A stretch of 64,000 nt of DNA from Brachionus manjavacas (Eukaryota > Rotifera > Eurotatoria > Ploima > Brachionidae), in contig JAHQIY010000037.1 of the NCBI GenBank assembly GCA_019054805.1, positions 310,001-374,000 on the forward strand. The letters are read 5' to 3'. The notes below the pieces were generated by a model that ran no database searches, was not told where the DNA came from, and saw only the letters and a list, made by a program, of their open reading frames with translations. The stretch's first letter is position 1; each line of letters starts with the position of its first letter. Below, one piece after another: positions 11,923 through 24,329 of this stretch. A program made the position numbers and the translations under genes.

Positions 11923-14900
11923 ATGGAGATATCACCGATGCCGCCCATATCCGAGGACTGTTCGAGCCAAGGCGAGTCGGAGGCGGGCGACGAGGGCGAT
12001 TCCAACTTCGAACAGCTAATGGTCTCCATGCTCGAGGAACGAGACAAAGTGAGTTTGAATTTTTTTTTCTCTTTTTTTCTTCTCTTTTGTTGCGTTGTTG
12101 TTGTTGTACTTTTAACATTTTTTTGACAGCTGCAAGAGAGTCTACGGGACACTCAGGAACTTCTGCAAAGCACCATAAGCCGGCTGCAAGAAGTCGAAAA
12201 GGAGAGGAACCTGCTGCACAGCTCGCTGGAAAAAACGATGCCAATCGATTTTTTGACACTGAGCAAAGAGGCCGGCTACATGAAAGAGCAATTGAGCGAA
12301 AAAGAAGAGGAAATAAACGAGCTGAAAGCGGAGCGCAACAACACGCGCCTCCTCCTCGAGCATCTCGAGTCGCTGGTGTCCAGGCACGAGAAGTCGCTGC
12401 GCATGACCGTGGTCAAGCGGCAAACTCAGCTGGCGGCGAATAGTTCGGGCGTGTCGTCCGAGGCCGAGGTGCTCAAGGCTCTCCGGTCGCTGTTCGAGCA
12501 TCACAAGGCGTTGGACGAACGCTACAGAGAGCGGTACAAGACAGCGATCGAAAAGTGCAGCAGCATGGAAGAAGAGCTGGAGAGAGTGAAAAACGAGCTG
12601 CGACTGGAGCGCGAAGCCAAGTGCATATCGAGTCAGCTGATCGAGCAGATGCAAAGCTCGCAGTCTCATCACCAAACGGAGGCCGACGCCGAAACAAGAG
12701 AGAGCAGCATTCATGTGCAAAGTGCTCTGGAGAAGCAAAGCATCGAATTGGCCGAGTGCAGACTCAAGCTAAAGGAGTACGAGCAGCACTATGCGTGTTC
12801 CAACAACGACGACAAGCTGGCCACTTTGAACAAAGAGCTGCTCAACTCGATCGAGAGCAACAAAAAACTTCAACGAGACGTGAAGCAAATTGGCGCTCAA
12901 AAAGACGAAATCGAGCTGAGAGTGGGCCAGCTGGAGCAGCAGTGCGCCAATTTGGAGCGCGAGTGCTCGTCGCTAAGCGACATGAACAGTCGGCTTGAGA
13001 CCGAGTTGTCGATTCGCGAGAACTCGCTCAAACATGCCGACGAGCGCTACCAGAATTTGCAGTCCAAATTGGACAGTGTCGAGCTCAAGTACGAACAATT
13101 GGTGAAAAAGTGTCAAAACAACGGCAGCTCGTTGGACGCCGCCGGCAGCGACATGAACAGTTTGACGCTGGCCCAGTATCACGAAAAGCACGTGAACATC
13201 GAGGAAAAGCTGCAGAGTGTGCAGAGTGAGCTGGACGATGCCAGAGTCGAGTTGAGCCGAGCCAAGCAACGAGAGAAAATGAGCGAAGAGCACAACGCTA
13301 GGCTGACGCAAACGGTCGACAAGCTTTTGAGCGAGTCCAACGACCGGCTTCAAATGCATCTGAAGGAAAGAATGCACTCGCTCGACGAGAAAAACGCGCT
13401 CAATCAAGAGTGTGACAAGCTGCGCAAGCACAGTGACGAGCTCTGCGCCCAAAAGACAAAGTTGTCCAGTCAACTCGACAAGCTTAAGAGCGACGTTGAA
13501 TTGCTGCGAAAAGACAATCAAAATTTGCACCTAAAACTCAAACAAATATCGCTCATGTACTCCAACTCGCTCAGGCTCAACTCCGGCCTCACCGACACTT
13601 TGCACCACTTGAAAAAAACCAACAACCTCTACTTGTCCGACAACGACCAATTGACCAGCTCGGTGTATCCGACCACACAGTATACTGTGGCCGGCGCCCA
13701 ACCAACATCTTACTCGCCGCCCACCTACAAGCACCAGCACCAACAACACCATCAACAACAACAGCAGCAGTCGCGAACTAGAGTGGACAAAGAGGCCGAC
13801 TGGGACAAGTTAGACGAGGCGGCCAAAGTAATCGCCAAGGTTCAGCACGCTTTCGAACTAACCGACAATGACGATGACACCGACGATGACATTTACAAGG
13901 CCGCTCAACAAACCAACGCAAGAGTCTATCAGGCCAAAGTGAAACAGTATGCGAGCGCTGCGACCAAAGCCAACCTAGTGTCGCCACCAAAATTAGTACC
14001 TCACACCGATGCACAGACAATAGCCATTTTGCTTCAAAAGCAACTCGAATATATAGACAATGAAATAAGGTATGTTCACACACTCACACTAACACATGAC
14101 AAATTGGCTCCATGTCAAAATAGCATGGCCCAAAATAGCTAAAATTTTTTTTAAACCTTTTTTGTTTCAAAAATATTGGCATGAATTCTCTTGAAGAATT
14201 AAGTGAAAATTCTAGAACTTTATGACTATCCAGAAGCTTATCATGTTGGGAAGAGTAAAGTCACTAAAACGGGCTCAATAAGGAAAGGGGAGTTAAATAT
14301 TTGAAAATCAAATAAACCACGAGTTTTTGGAATTAGTCTAAAAATTATTTTGTTGAAAAGAGCAAAAGCAAAATGTTGAATGTGAATTGATTAAGTTATT
14401 ATTATTATTATTATTTTTTTGTTTTTCTGTTCGAGCATTAAACAAAAAAATTATTGAGTTTTTTTAATTCAGATTTAAAAAAATTAATAAAATAACTCAA
14501 ACAGTTTTAAAATATTTAAAAATAGTTTAAATTTGAAGTAAGCTATTTTTCATTTATTAATGAAAGGATAATTAAACAACTGTTTAGTTAATTTTTCATT
14601 TATTAATGAAAGGATAATTAAACAACTGTTTAGTTAAGAAATAAATTGAAAAGTTGGAAAAATAAATGAATAAAAATATCATGGGAATCAAAAAAAAAAA
14701 ACAAAAAACATAAATAAAATCTTAAGAGTCAGAAAATTTTTGTATAATTAGGTAGCAACTACATAGAGGAGTGAGATTCGACTAGAAGAGGTAATGACGA
14801 AGGTCCTTTAATCCGACGTAATGTCTTTTGTACATTCAGATTGCTAAATCAATTAAAAAAGGCCTAACATATAAATAGTTCATTTTATTTAGTTTGTTCA

Positions 14901-17900
14901 GTTTGATCTTTTTTTGATATTTTGCTTATTTGGTCTTTTAAAAATTTCAATAAGAGATAATAATTTTTTAATTTTTATTTATTAATTTACAATTTTTCTT
15001 TGTTATAAATATTTAACAAAGAATAAATAAAAAAATGAAAATAATCCGAATTCATGTGTTTTTAATAATTTTTTTCTTTTTTAAATTTTAATAATTTTTA
15101 CAAATTAAATAAAATAAAAAAGAATAAATAAACCAAAATTTCTCAAGAAACTGAACAAAATGATTAAAACATGACATACCACTAAATAAAGTCATTGATA
15201 AAAAAAACAACACAAGATTCAGTTTGTCGGATTGTATTCAGATCGTCAATAAATAGACTAGAAAATCAAAATAATGATAAAACTTTAAATAAAACAGCAT
15301 TTACTTTTAAAAAATTCTATTGATAACAATTTTACAAAATAACAATGTTATGTTAGGCTAGATTCATAATAAATCTAGAATCGAAGCCTCTTCTTTACTC
15401 CGAAACAAGTCTGTTAGTCAATGGAACTGAATAATCAAGAGAATTACGAAGGTAATTTTCTAAGAGATCGCTTAATCTGTGGTAAATTTTACCAATATTA
15501 AATTTATTTTCTGCTTCATAGAATAATGATTCAGAGAAGGTTCTGAGAGGAAGTTTTAGAATTCTTCTAATATCAGTATTTTGAATAACTTGTAACATTT
15601 GTAAACCTGGTTCGGAGAATGAGTTAAGACATGGAAAATTATGATCCAGAATTGAGTCAATAAGTACCTTGTAAGCGGAGACTTTCTTCAAACTACAGCC
15701 AAGAAATTTATTAGTTTTAGAATAGGGAATAGTTTTGTTGAATAACTGAAGCCTAAAGGTATTATTAAATCTCTTATTTTTTGTGAAAATTGTGTAGCTA
15801 CATTAATTTGGGAAAATTTTCATCTTACATTTGCATAGCCATGATTCTATTTTAAAAAAAAATAAAGTAAAAAAAGATTAAACAAAAGAAAAGATAAATA
15901 TATATGTAATAAATGATATATATTTTTATTTTTTTTTATAGTTACATGTAGTTATTGAAAATTTAGCAAAAATATTAGATGGATTATTTCAATTCTTCTT
16001 GTCTTTTTAAATATGAAGAAAGTAATCAGATCATCAGCCAAAGGGAGTGAGTATTTTTAATTAAAAACTGGAATAGCTTATTTATTATTATTTATTATTT
16101 ATTTGTTTATCTGTACCGAGCTAAAGCTCCTTCAGATTAAATAAAAAAAATCAAAAATAAAATTTAAGTTAGTAAAATGAGATAAAATAATCAAAATAAA
16201 GTAAATAAGCTAAAAAAAAAAAAAAAAGGAAAGTTTAGAAGACATAGATTGTTACATGTGGCACATGTTTACATAGTTCAGGTCTCAGCAAAAAAGGAGG
16301 AAATAGTAAGGTAGCAATTACACAATGGAGTTGGGTATTCAATATATCTCGATTCGAAACTTTCTTTGTATTCCTCCACCAGTCTTACAACCAATGGAAT
16401 AGAACGACTCAGTTTTGTCCCAACATATCTCTCACTCAACTCAAAAAGCCGATTTGAGACTGTTAGTAATTTAAGTTTATTAAAAGCTTCATGATGCACG
16501 ATGTTAGAGGGAGTATCATATTTTAACTTAAGGATAGATCTTACTGCTGAATTCTGAATTGATTGTAGTTTTTTGGTATTACTTTCTGAAAATGAATTCA
16601 AGCAAGGAAAATAATAGTCTAAAATAGATCCGACTAAAGATTTATTTAAATTTCCTAGTGTGTTTTGAGTGAGAATATTATTATCTTCCATTTTCATTAT
16701 TCTATTAATTGCTTTTATGACACTAATTAATTTTAATTTAAGCTATTTCGATCTAGCTATATATTAAAAATTTGCTAACTTACTTGTTTATTATCATTTA
16801 TTATTTGTAAATCTGTTTACAGTGGTCTGTTCCGGGCTTTTGCTTTAACCATATTTACGTAAATTGTTACGTAAAAACCAAAATGTCCAAAATATAAAAA
16901 AAATATTAAAATTGTATCAAAATTTTTCTAAAGAATCTTATTAAGATTCCTAATCAAGATTCTACATAAAAGGAAATATAAAGATCTTGCCAAGATCTGA
17001 ATCAAAATTTCTAATAGATTGCTAAAAAAAAGAATGTGCTAGAAAAAAATACAAAATTGAAAGTTAAATTTAAGAAAATCTAAATTTTTTTAATTAAATA
17101 TTAAATTGTTTGTTATTTAATTTATTTAGGAAGTTTTTTTTTTGTAATTTTATTTTATTATATAAATTAAATCATTTGCTAGTTTTTACGACCCGTCATT
17201 ATTCTCACAACTTTATAATTTTTAGTGTTTGTCAATAACGACATTTATATCTTTCTAGTTCAAAATTTTATTATCAAAAGTGATTAAACATCCTCTTTTA
17301 AATAAAAACAAAAGTACTTTTTGATAAAATTTGAACTTATTTCTTATAATAGAAAAAGATTAGATCGAGAAAAAATAAAAGTTCAAGGCCCTTGTTGAAA
17401 CCTAAAAATTATGAATTTTCTTAACAAGTAAAACATTTTTGTTCAAAATAGGAATTTTTAAGATCCTTTAAACTCTTAATAATTCTATAAGACTCTTAAG
17501 AATTTAGAATCTTCTTCTTCTACAAAAATTTATAAAGAAAAAAATTCAAAAATGTCATTGATAATGTTTGCATAAAAAAAGCTCATGTTAAAGTAAAATT
17601 TTACCAAATTTAAATTGAAATCTTCAATGAATCCATAAAAAAATTAAGACATTGTTGTTTCTAGTTTATTACAATTTAAATGGCTAATAATTGATTGATT
17701 TAATTTAGTACAGCTTATTTTCTAAAGTACGTTTCTGAAATAAGTAAACAGCCTGCTTAAGCACATGCTCCAGAGCTGTTCAAGATATATCATGATATCA
17801 TGTTATATCATGTTGTATACACTAATTGTATCAATTTTTTTATCAAATGACAATAGGGGATGTTCTATATAATTCAAATAATAATGTTAATTTTTGTATT

Positions 17901-20323
17901 AATTTATTAAAAATACTCGCCCATTCGCAAGAGAAAAAAGTATATGTTCTAGAGCATTCCCTAGAGCTGCTTAAGCAGTGCTCTAAACACTGTCAACTTA
18001 TTTCTAAAATGTACTGTATAATTAATTTCAATAAAAGCCTATTTAAAACTTTTTTCTGTGAAAGTTTTCGATATGGTTTTGAGAAATTCAGTACAAAATG
18101 AAAAAAAGAACAGAAAGAAATATAAAAAAAATAAATAACTTGTTCTCTAAAGGTTTAAACTTAGTTCTGTAAATTCATCATAGTGCAACATTCAAAGCTG
18201 CATCAAATATCAAGGTCTGCTAAATTTGCAGAGTTATGCAGAAATTAAATTTCAATTTAATTGGGCGTAGTGTATTTTGCAGAGATTTTGCACACCATTA
18301 GCAGACGTTTACAGTTGATGCAACTTTGAATGTTGCACCATGCTGCATTCGCAGAATTAATTTTGAACTTTTAGAAAAAAAGTTGTTAAATTTTTTTTCT
18401 CTTTGTTCTATTTTTTTGTACTGAACTTCACTAAACTTTTCGATTAAAATATTTATAAAAATAAATACAAGGAAATTATTTGCTTTTAGATCTAATTTTT
18501 ATGCTCAATTTAAAATATTTTTCAAGAAATTTTAATCTCTAATGTAAGATTAACTGCCTAAAAAATTTTAAAAAAATTAAGCAAATTTTTGTCTCAAAAA
18601 CCTAATCGTCCAAAGAATAAGAATGAATATTTTTGCCCAAAGAATTAAATTTTCACCTCTTCTCTTGAAAACAAAACATTCTCATTTGAAAAAATTAAAA
18701 AAGTTAAATAAGAAAAAGCTAATTTCATTTTGTTTTTTTTTGTTTTTTTTTTTGTTTTTTAGTTTCTAAATAAATTTTAAATTGACATAAATAATAATTC
18801 GAATTTTATTTTGTTTAATTTTTTATTAATAATTAATAAATTTAGAAAATAAATGAACTTTTTTTTCTAGGTTAATAAAAGAAGAAAAACAGAACACGGA
18901 GTTGCGTGCAGAAGAACTCGAAAACAGGGTGATCAATTTGGATATGCAAGACGAGCAGAGTGTTCTACATGCAAACCAAACAAAACAACCTAATCAGTCA
19001 CCTGTGAACAGCGGTCGTTCGACGCCTAGTAATATAAAATCTGATTTGTACAAATTATCTTTAAAACGCAACAACGATTCCTACAAGTCGAAGACAGCTC
19101 CGCCCGGAATGTCTTCAAAGTACATGGAAATATTTAACGAAGAAATGAACGATGTCAATCGAACCGAAGTAAAATTGGAGCCGATCTCGCGAATTCAAAA
19201 CATCACTTCAACAAGTCCTATCAGTAGCAAGGACAGTTCGTCGGACTCTCTCAATTACATACTTCGTAAGGACTCTGACTCAAGTCAATCTGAATATTCG
19301 AACAAGAAAAAAAGTCTAAAGACAGCTTTGTACAGAATTTTTACTCAACGAAAAAAAATACAAAAAATTCGAAATCACTCGAGTTCACACACAGCTCAGG
19401 TAACATTCCAGCCATCGGACACCAGCTTTTACTCAGAGCTTAATTCTCAGACCATAAAGACCGAGTCGGACAAAAAAATAAAGAAAAAACAAGAGTTATT
19501 GGAAGAGGCGATGGAGTCAGCTATGCCGTTTCACTCATGGAACGGTCCCACAATAGTGGCATGGCTGGAACTGTGGGTCGGAATGCCTGCTTGGTATGTA
19601 GCTGCTTGCAAGGCTAATGTAAAAAGTGGATCGATAATGTCCGCGTTGTCTGATGCTGAAATACAACGCGAAATCGGAATCAGTAATCCGTTGCATAGAT
19701 TAAAATTGCGGCTTGCTATCCAAGAAATGGTCAATTTGACATCGCCATCGGCGCCAAAAACCTCTTCGGCCATGTGCTTGGCCTTCGGAGAAATGAACCA
19801 TGAATGGGTCGGAAACGTGTGGCTGCCTCACATGGGTCTAGCTCGATATAGAAGCTATTTTATGGAGTGTCTCATAGATGCCAGAATGCTAGATCATTTA
19901 ACCAAAAAAGATTTAAGAGGTCAGCTCAAAATGGTGGACACTTTTCATCGAACTAGTCTCCAATACGGAACATGTGTTCTCAAAAGAATAAACTATGACA
20001 AGAACGAACTGATGAAGCGTATGTCCGAATGTGAAACTGAAAATAAAGATCTGCTAGTTTGGTCTAATGAGAGGCTAATTAAGTGGGTTAACTCGATTGG
20101 CTTAAAAGAGTACGCCAAAAATCTAGACGACTCGGGTGTTCATGGAGGAGTTTTGATCTTTGATGATGGCTATGATTGGCAGCATTTGGCTCTTGCGCTA
20201 GAAATTCCCATTCACGATACCGTTTCAAGACAGATATTGGAAAGCGAATTTGAAAAATTAATTGTCAACAACACACACCGGACTTCTGATAATCAGGTAC
20301 TTGAATTAAACACTAATTCTTAA
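11923..20323 (+). CDS. PPFIA: Liprin-alpha (PPFIA family scaffold)
   Basis: Exons 11,923-12,048, 12,130-14,069 and 18,871-20,323 give 1172 residues, near the usual length. Liprin-alpha organises presynaptic active zones and binds LAR-type phosphatases, RIM, ELKS and kinesin. The N-terminus ([18 protein letters not shown]) and the family signature [20 protein letters not shown] are clear. Long coiled coils fill residues 20-520, and a His/Gln tract lies near 575. Three SAM domains fall at about 905-970 ([20 protein letters not shown]), 1000-1065 and 1090-1155. The phase-2 junction at 14,069/18,871 rebuilds the conserved DNEIRLIKEEK. The end is uncertain: a donor at 20,297 could lead to another C-terminal exon. 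Exons 1-2 are much more GC-rich than exon 3. Confidence 0.95.
14545..14636. repeat. Tandem duplication, 2 x 46 bp
   Basis: Two adjacent copies of a 46-bp unit starting ATTTTTCATTTATTAATG, at 14,545-14,590 and 14,591-14,636, identical by eye. Confidence 0.9.
15395..15795 (-). pseudogene. LINE C-terminal fragment
   Basis: The minus strand reads [13 protein letters not shown]..., then [18 protein letters not shown] and [15 protein letters not shown]. This matches the post-RT region of the LINEs at 10,700 and 16,600. The rest of the element is absent. Confidence 0.7.
16085..16697 (-). pseudogene. LINE C-terminal fragment with 3' tail
   Basis: An ORF of 139 codons (16,697-16,278) carries [18 protein letters not shown] and [15 protein letters not shown], the LINE region downstream of RT. 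About 140 bp on, at 16,137-16,099, lies the tail CTGAAGGAGCTTTAGCTCGG plus TACAGATAAACAAATAAA and an ATAATAA-rich end. The copy is 5'-truncated. Confidence 0.75.
16795..16850 (-). repeat. Second type of LINE-like 3' tail
   Basis: On the minus strand GCCCGGAACAGACCACTG is followed by TAAACAGATTTACAAATAAT and AATGATAATAAAC. The layout matches the tail at 16,099-16,137 (hairpin, TACAGA/TAAACAGA, AAATAA-rich end), but the sequence differs. Confidence 0.45.
18178..18345. repeat. MITE-like inverted repeat, about 165 bp
   Basis: The arms GTGCAACATTCAAAGCTGCA and TGCAACTTTGAATGTTGCAC are near-perfect inverse copies. Weaker complementarity (GGTCTGCTAA / TTAGCAGACG) continues inwards. It lies in the long liprin-alpha intron. 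Confidence 0.65.
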
Positions 20324-20991
20324 TTTTTTTCTCAAACAAATCAAATAAATATTTTTTTGGTCAAGATTAACAAGAACAAATAATAATGACGAAACTGAAA
20401 CCGAAGAATTTAATATATAAATTTATATTTTTTTACCTTCAATTTCGATTCCAAGTGTAAATTTTTTAATATTTAACTCTTAGTTATTACTTATTTGATA
20501 ATAAAACATATTATTTTTTGTTCACTTTTATAAATCAAAAATATGTGTTAGACATGCTTTATTCGGACAAGACAAATAATTCCAAAAAAAGCATCTTTTT
20601 CTTCTTTAATCTCAATTTTTAATGTAAAATTTTATCTCAAAATCCTCAGGTTTTTTTTCAATAGTTTATTAGCTCATTTTCGAGGAGATCTTTTCAATCT
20701 TTTCAATCTTTGATGTATTTTTTTGTTTTCTACTTGTTTTTGTCTAATATTTTCTAATTTTAATTGTGATTAAAAAAATATATAAATATATATAAAAGCA
20801 ATAAAATCGTTTAAATTAAACTTTTGAAATTAAAAAAATTATTATTTAAGCCTTCTATAAAACCTGGACATGCAGCGCAAATTATTTGTGAATATTAATT
20901 TAATTCTTCCTGACTTCCGGATTTTTTAAATTTTTATTTTTCATCTATCCAAGAATAAAAAATCAAATTAAAAAAAATCCCAAAAAATTCA
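20324..20991. other. Liprin-alpha 3' flank
   Basis: AT-rich, no gene recognised. It could hold the 3' untranslated region or, if the donor at 20,297 is used, part of an intron. Confidence 0.4.
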
Positions 20992-21047
20992 AAAATCTGA
21001 TTTGTACAAATTATCTTTAAAACGCAACAACGATTCCTTCAAGTCGA
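20992..21047 (+). repeat. Duplicated piece of liprin-alpha exon 3
   Basis: 56 bp match 19,036-19,091 of liprin-alpha exon 3 with one mismatch seen by eye (A to T). The source encodes [17 protein letters not shown]. The copy is out of context and in the same orientation, about 1.96 kb downstream. Confidence 0.9.
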
Positions 21048-21119
21048 CTAAACTAAATTTGGGGCTTAAAAATGAAAATGAGATTTAAAATAAGTGAAAA
21101 GCAGAAATTTTCTAGCCAA

Positions 21120-21480
21120 GTATAACGGGTAACGACATAAAACTTTGAGACGAACTTTAAAAGGAAACGGAAACAAGGAAACGAGGATCTGGTCAAACAC
21201 CGAAAAAAATGACTAAGTACAACTCAATAAGCTAAAAAAGGCTTTTGATCACAAAGACAACATCAGTCAGCGCCAAGCTGCCAAAAAGTTAGATATAAGC
21301 CAGAAAATGGCTTCAAAATTGTTGAAGAAGCTTCAAATAGCACCTTGAAAAAAGGTGAAAATCCCTGACCGAACTGAAAAGCACAAAAAAGTAGTTGGAG
21401 TTAAATGTAGAAATTTGTATTTAAAAATCCAAATATTTCCTGGATTTTAGACGATGAACTCGAGTTTAATATAACTATAA
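21120..21480 (+). pseudogene. Mariner-like DDE transposase remnant
   Basis: Frames shift but show a helix-turn-helix region (DNISQRQAAKKLDISQKMAS), a basic linker and then NPNISWILDDELEF, which resembles the first catalytic Asp block of Tc1/mariner-type transposases. Everything after it is missing. Confidence 0.6.
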
Positions 21481-21586
21481 AAAATATAATATATTTTTTT
21501 TTATTTTTTTTGCCTAAGTCAGTAACCTAAAAAAAAATCGTTTCTACTTAAAATAAGGCTTGAAAATGTTATATATAATTTTTATA

Positions 21587-23011
21587 GGCATAGTTTTTCG
21601 TTAGTAGATAATTGTTTTTTTCAGAAGATAATTTTATTTTAAAAAAAAGATAATTTAATGAAAAGATAAATGTTTTTGTTAGTAGATTTTCACCTTTTTC
21701 GGTAGATAATTATTTTGTTACGAAGATAATTGTTTTGTTAAGTAGATAATTTTTTTTATGTGTTAGATTAACTAATTATACTTAATTAGCACTTAATAAG
21801 TGTTTCTTATTAATTAAAAAGTTTCGTTCATTAATAAAAATAAGTTTTCTTAATTAATTGTACTCTAAAACAAGTATAAAAATCGATATCTATAAACAAA
21901 AAACTTATCATTAATTAACAAATTAAAAATATGGAAATATCTGAATCATCTACTACTTCAATTCTCGCGGTAAATAACTCGCAAGAAGTTTGAGTTAAAA
22001 CCAATTATAGAAACAAAAGAATGGACATTTGGTTACAGTTGGCTAAAATTGAAGAAAAGATTAGTTAAATTTACGCATGATAATATATTGTTTTACATGT
22101 GTACTTCTTCTAACTGTACATTTGATATAACCAAAACACGTTGCAAAGAATATTGGTCACAAAATGATGGATGGTACGACTTTGAAGAATTTATCAAGTG
22201 GTCAAATGAGGTTAAAGCAATTAAAATTGACATTGACGATTGGCAACTAAGTACTTGTTCCTGTGAATACTGGAAAAAACATCTCAAATGTAAACATGTT
22301 ATAGGCATATCATTTATTCTGAAATTGAATGAATTTCCAGGGTTAGATTTGGCAATTGAAGGTAATGCTAAACGTGGACGTAAAAAGAAAGCTAATCCAT
22401 CTCTAGAAAGAAATTCAATAGCTCCAATTAACAATCAATTTATTAATCAAAGTTCGGCTACAAATTTGATTGATAACGAAAATCTACAAAGACCGGTTCT
22501 TAGTTCAATATCAATCCAAAACGAACAAATAAATGAAAATCATTCTATATTTGTTTCAAATGGTATAGCATCATCAAATAACGATCAAGTTATAGTTACA
22601 CAAGCTCCTGTTGAATCCACTTCAAATAATTTTAGAGCCCCTGAAAAACGTGGACGTGGAAGACCTAAAAAAAACAAGGAAAATGATGCCAATTTAATTA
22701 CAGAAAATCAAACAAATGATGAAAATTCAAATCAAAGTGCTAGATTATCAAAGAGAAGAAAACCGTAATAAACGGAATTAATTTTTTTTATTTTTTTCTT
22801 AATTAATTTTTTTTTCTTAATCAATTTTTTTTTTTTTATCTATTATAAAAAATTAATTTTTTTTTCTTAATCAATTTTTTTTTTATCTATTATAAAAAAA
22901 TTATTATATATGATAAAAAACATTTATCTTTTTCTTTGTATTTTTTTATCTTTTAAAAAAAAAAAAATATCTTCTGGAAAAAATAAATATCTACTGACTA
23001 AAAATAGTCTC
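21587..23011 (+). mobile_element. Small MULE-type DNA transposon with 10-bp target duplication
   Basis: Inverted ends share TTAGTAGATAATTG...CAGAAGATAATTTT (left, about 21,601) with CAGTAGATATTT...CAGAAGATATTTTT (right, read on the minus strand from about 22,997). The flanks carry the direct repeat AATTTTTATA at 21,577-21,586 and 23,012-23,021. Target duplications of 8-10 bp are typical of MULEs. The only gene inside encodes a SWIM-finger protein and no catalytic domain is seen, so the element is probably non-autonomous. Confidence 0.75.
21974..22768 (+). CDS. SWIM zinc finger / AT-hook protein of the MULE
   Basis: The frame is open from 21,974. It holds a SWIM finger (CSC-x9-CKH near residue 95) after a typical MULE C-terminal lead-in (WTFGYSWLK, DFEEFIKWSN). 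Two basic AT-hook-like stretches follow (KRGRKKK and RGRGRPKKNK). No MULE catalytic Asp/Glu region is present. A separate 20-codon frame with an ATG (21,931, MEISESSTT) lies just upstream, offset by one base, and may be the original start. Such a protein could bind element DNA, but that is inference. It may be a relic. Confidence 0.55.
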   Translation: MTRKKFELKPIIETKEWTFGYSWLKLKKRLVKFTHDNILFYMCTSSNCTFDITKTRCKEYWSQNDGWYDFEEFIKWSNEVKAIKIDIDDWQLSTCSCEYWKKHLKCKHVIGISFILKLNEFPGLDLAIEGNAKRGRKKKANPSLERNSIAPINNQFINQSSATNLIDNENLQRPVLSSISIQNEQINENHSIFVSNGIASSNNDQVIVTQAPVESTSNNFRAPEKRGRGRPKKNKENDANLITENQTNDENSNQSARLSKRRKP

Positions 23012-23021
23012 AATTTTTATA

Positions 23022-24325
23022 TACCCCGCTTTAATTTTTTTTTAGACTTTAGTAGACTTTAATTTTTTCCGAGTCGACTTTAATGAAATACGAGGCGACT
23101 CAAGTTGAAAAAAAGCGTTTTGTCAAGTCCAATCACTAATTTTTAAAAGAAGATTTTCCAAGCTAGTCTGTTTAAAATTAATGCTGCATTTAGTTTCCTC
23201 GAAAAATCACGGTGTAACATCAAAATTTTGATGTTTTATGTAGAAATGCTATTGTCAAAAAATATCGGTTTTTTATTTTTATTAACAAAATGGTGTTAAA
23301 ATTGATTAAAAGCTCACTTAATGTAAAAACCAAAAAAATTTACTTAAAATATTCAATACATTCAATCTTTTTAAAAACATGCGTTGATGTAACATTGATA
23401 TTTTAAAGACAACTATGATGTCACATAATATTCTTATTACAAAATAAATTAACTTAAGATTCAAAATATCATTTAACTCATCAGTAGAAAAAACTTATTT
23501 TCAATCCAAATATAAGTTTGATTTCTGAAAAATTTAATTAAAACTCTTTAAATGTATGAAACAAAGCATGGCCAATTAATTTCAGGTAAAAAAAGAACGA
23601 AACCTTCAAAAGATAAAAAATATAGATTAAAAAAGCAGCCATATAAAAGAAATTTTTTATTTAACAAATTGTAAACTAACTGTTCAATTTAAAGCCAAAT
23701 ATAAAAATTCTAATCATAACCCAAAAATCAATGTTCTGCTGCCAAAAAATTCTAAAAATTCATGCCCGATGTCAAAAATTCTTTGCTTGGATGTGAAAAG
23801 TGAACCTACTGACTATTGACAGTTCGATAATAGAAACTCGAAAGATTCAAATTATTATAAAATGTCAAAAAATATAAATTTAGAAGACACATTTAACAGT
23901 CGCTCTGAAACTCTGTTAAATGTTTTAGTGATATTTTGATCAATAAGCCTGCTTAAGTGATCAAGTTAAAAAATAAAAACTCATCAATAGACTCAAGCGA
24001 TAATAAGCTGGTTGAATTTAGATTGATGACAATTTTCTTAAAAATGCAACTTGATTCAACATTCCTTCAATATCATTTGTGAAATTTTAAAAATTATTTC
24101 TTAGATTCTCTTAATATCCCAAAAAATTTTTATAATTGTTAAAAATATATAACAGATTCAGATACACTTTGCTTTGAAAAAAAATGATTTTTCCAACTTT
24201 GTATAAAAATTATTTTAATATCTCGGACAAACACAAAAATTCCTGCTCAACATGTTCTACGAAGTAAAACTTTTAATAAAATAAATTTTTTTTATTTTAT
24301 TTTGAAAAAGGTTACAAAAAAATTA
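23022..24325. other. AT-rich spacer
   Basis: I see no gene, RNA or repeat with support in this 1.3-kb stretch. Confidence 0.5.
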
Positions 24326-24329
24326 TAAA

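Larger units (their letters stand above)
14070..18870 (+). other. Long liprin-alpha intron with LINE debris
   Basis: A 4.8-kb AT-rich intron. It contains a 46-bp tandem duplication (14,545), two minus-strand LINE fragments (15,395 and 16,085), another LINE-like 3' tail (16,795) and a hairpin element (18,178). The remainder shows no coding sequence. Confidence 0.7.

Noticed and set aside
12142-13761. Several long minus-strand and alternate-frame ORFs
   Set aside because: They are shadows of the GC-rich liprin-alpha exon 2, whose frame matches the family throughout.
14070-14142. Read-through extension of liprin exon 2 (24 codons)
   Set aside because: The donor at 14,070 joins in phase to 18,871 and restores a conserved family segment, so the extension is intronic.
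17826-18101. Plus-strand ORF of 91 codons in the liprin intron
   Set aside because: No domain, low-complexity AT-rich composition and no flanking splice sites that fit.
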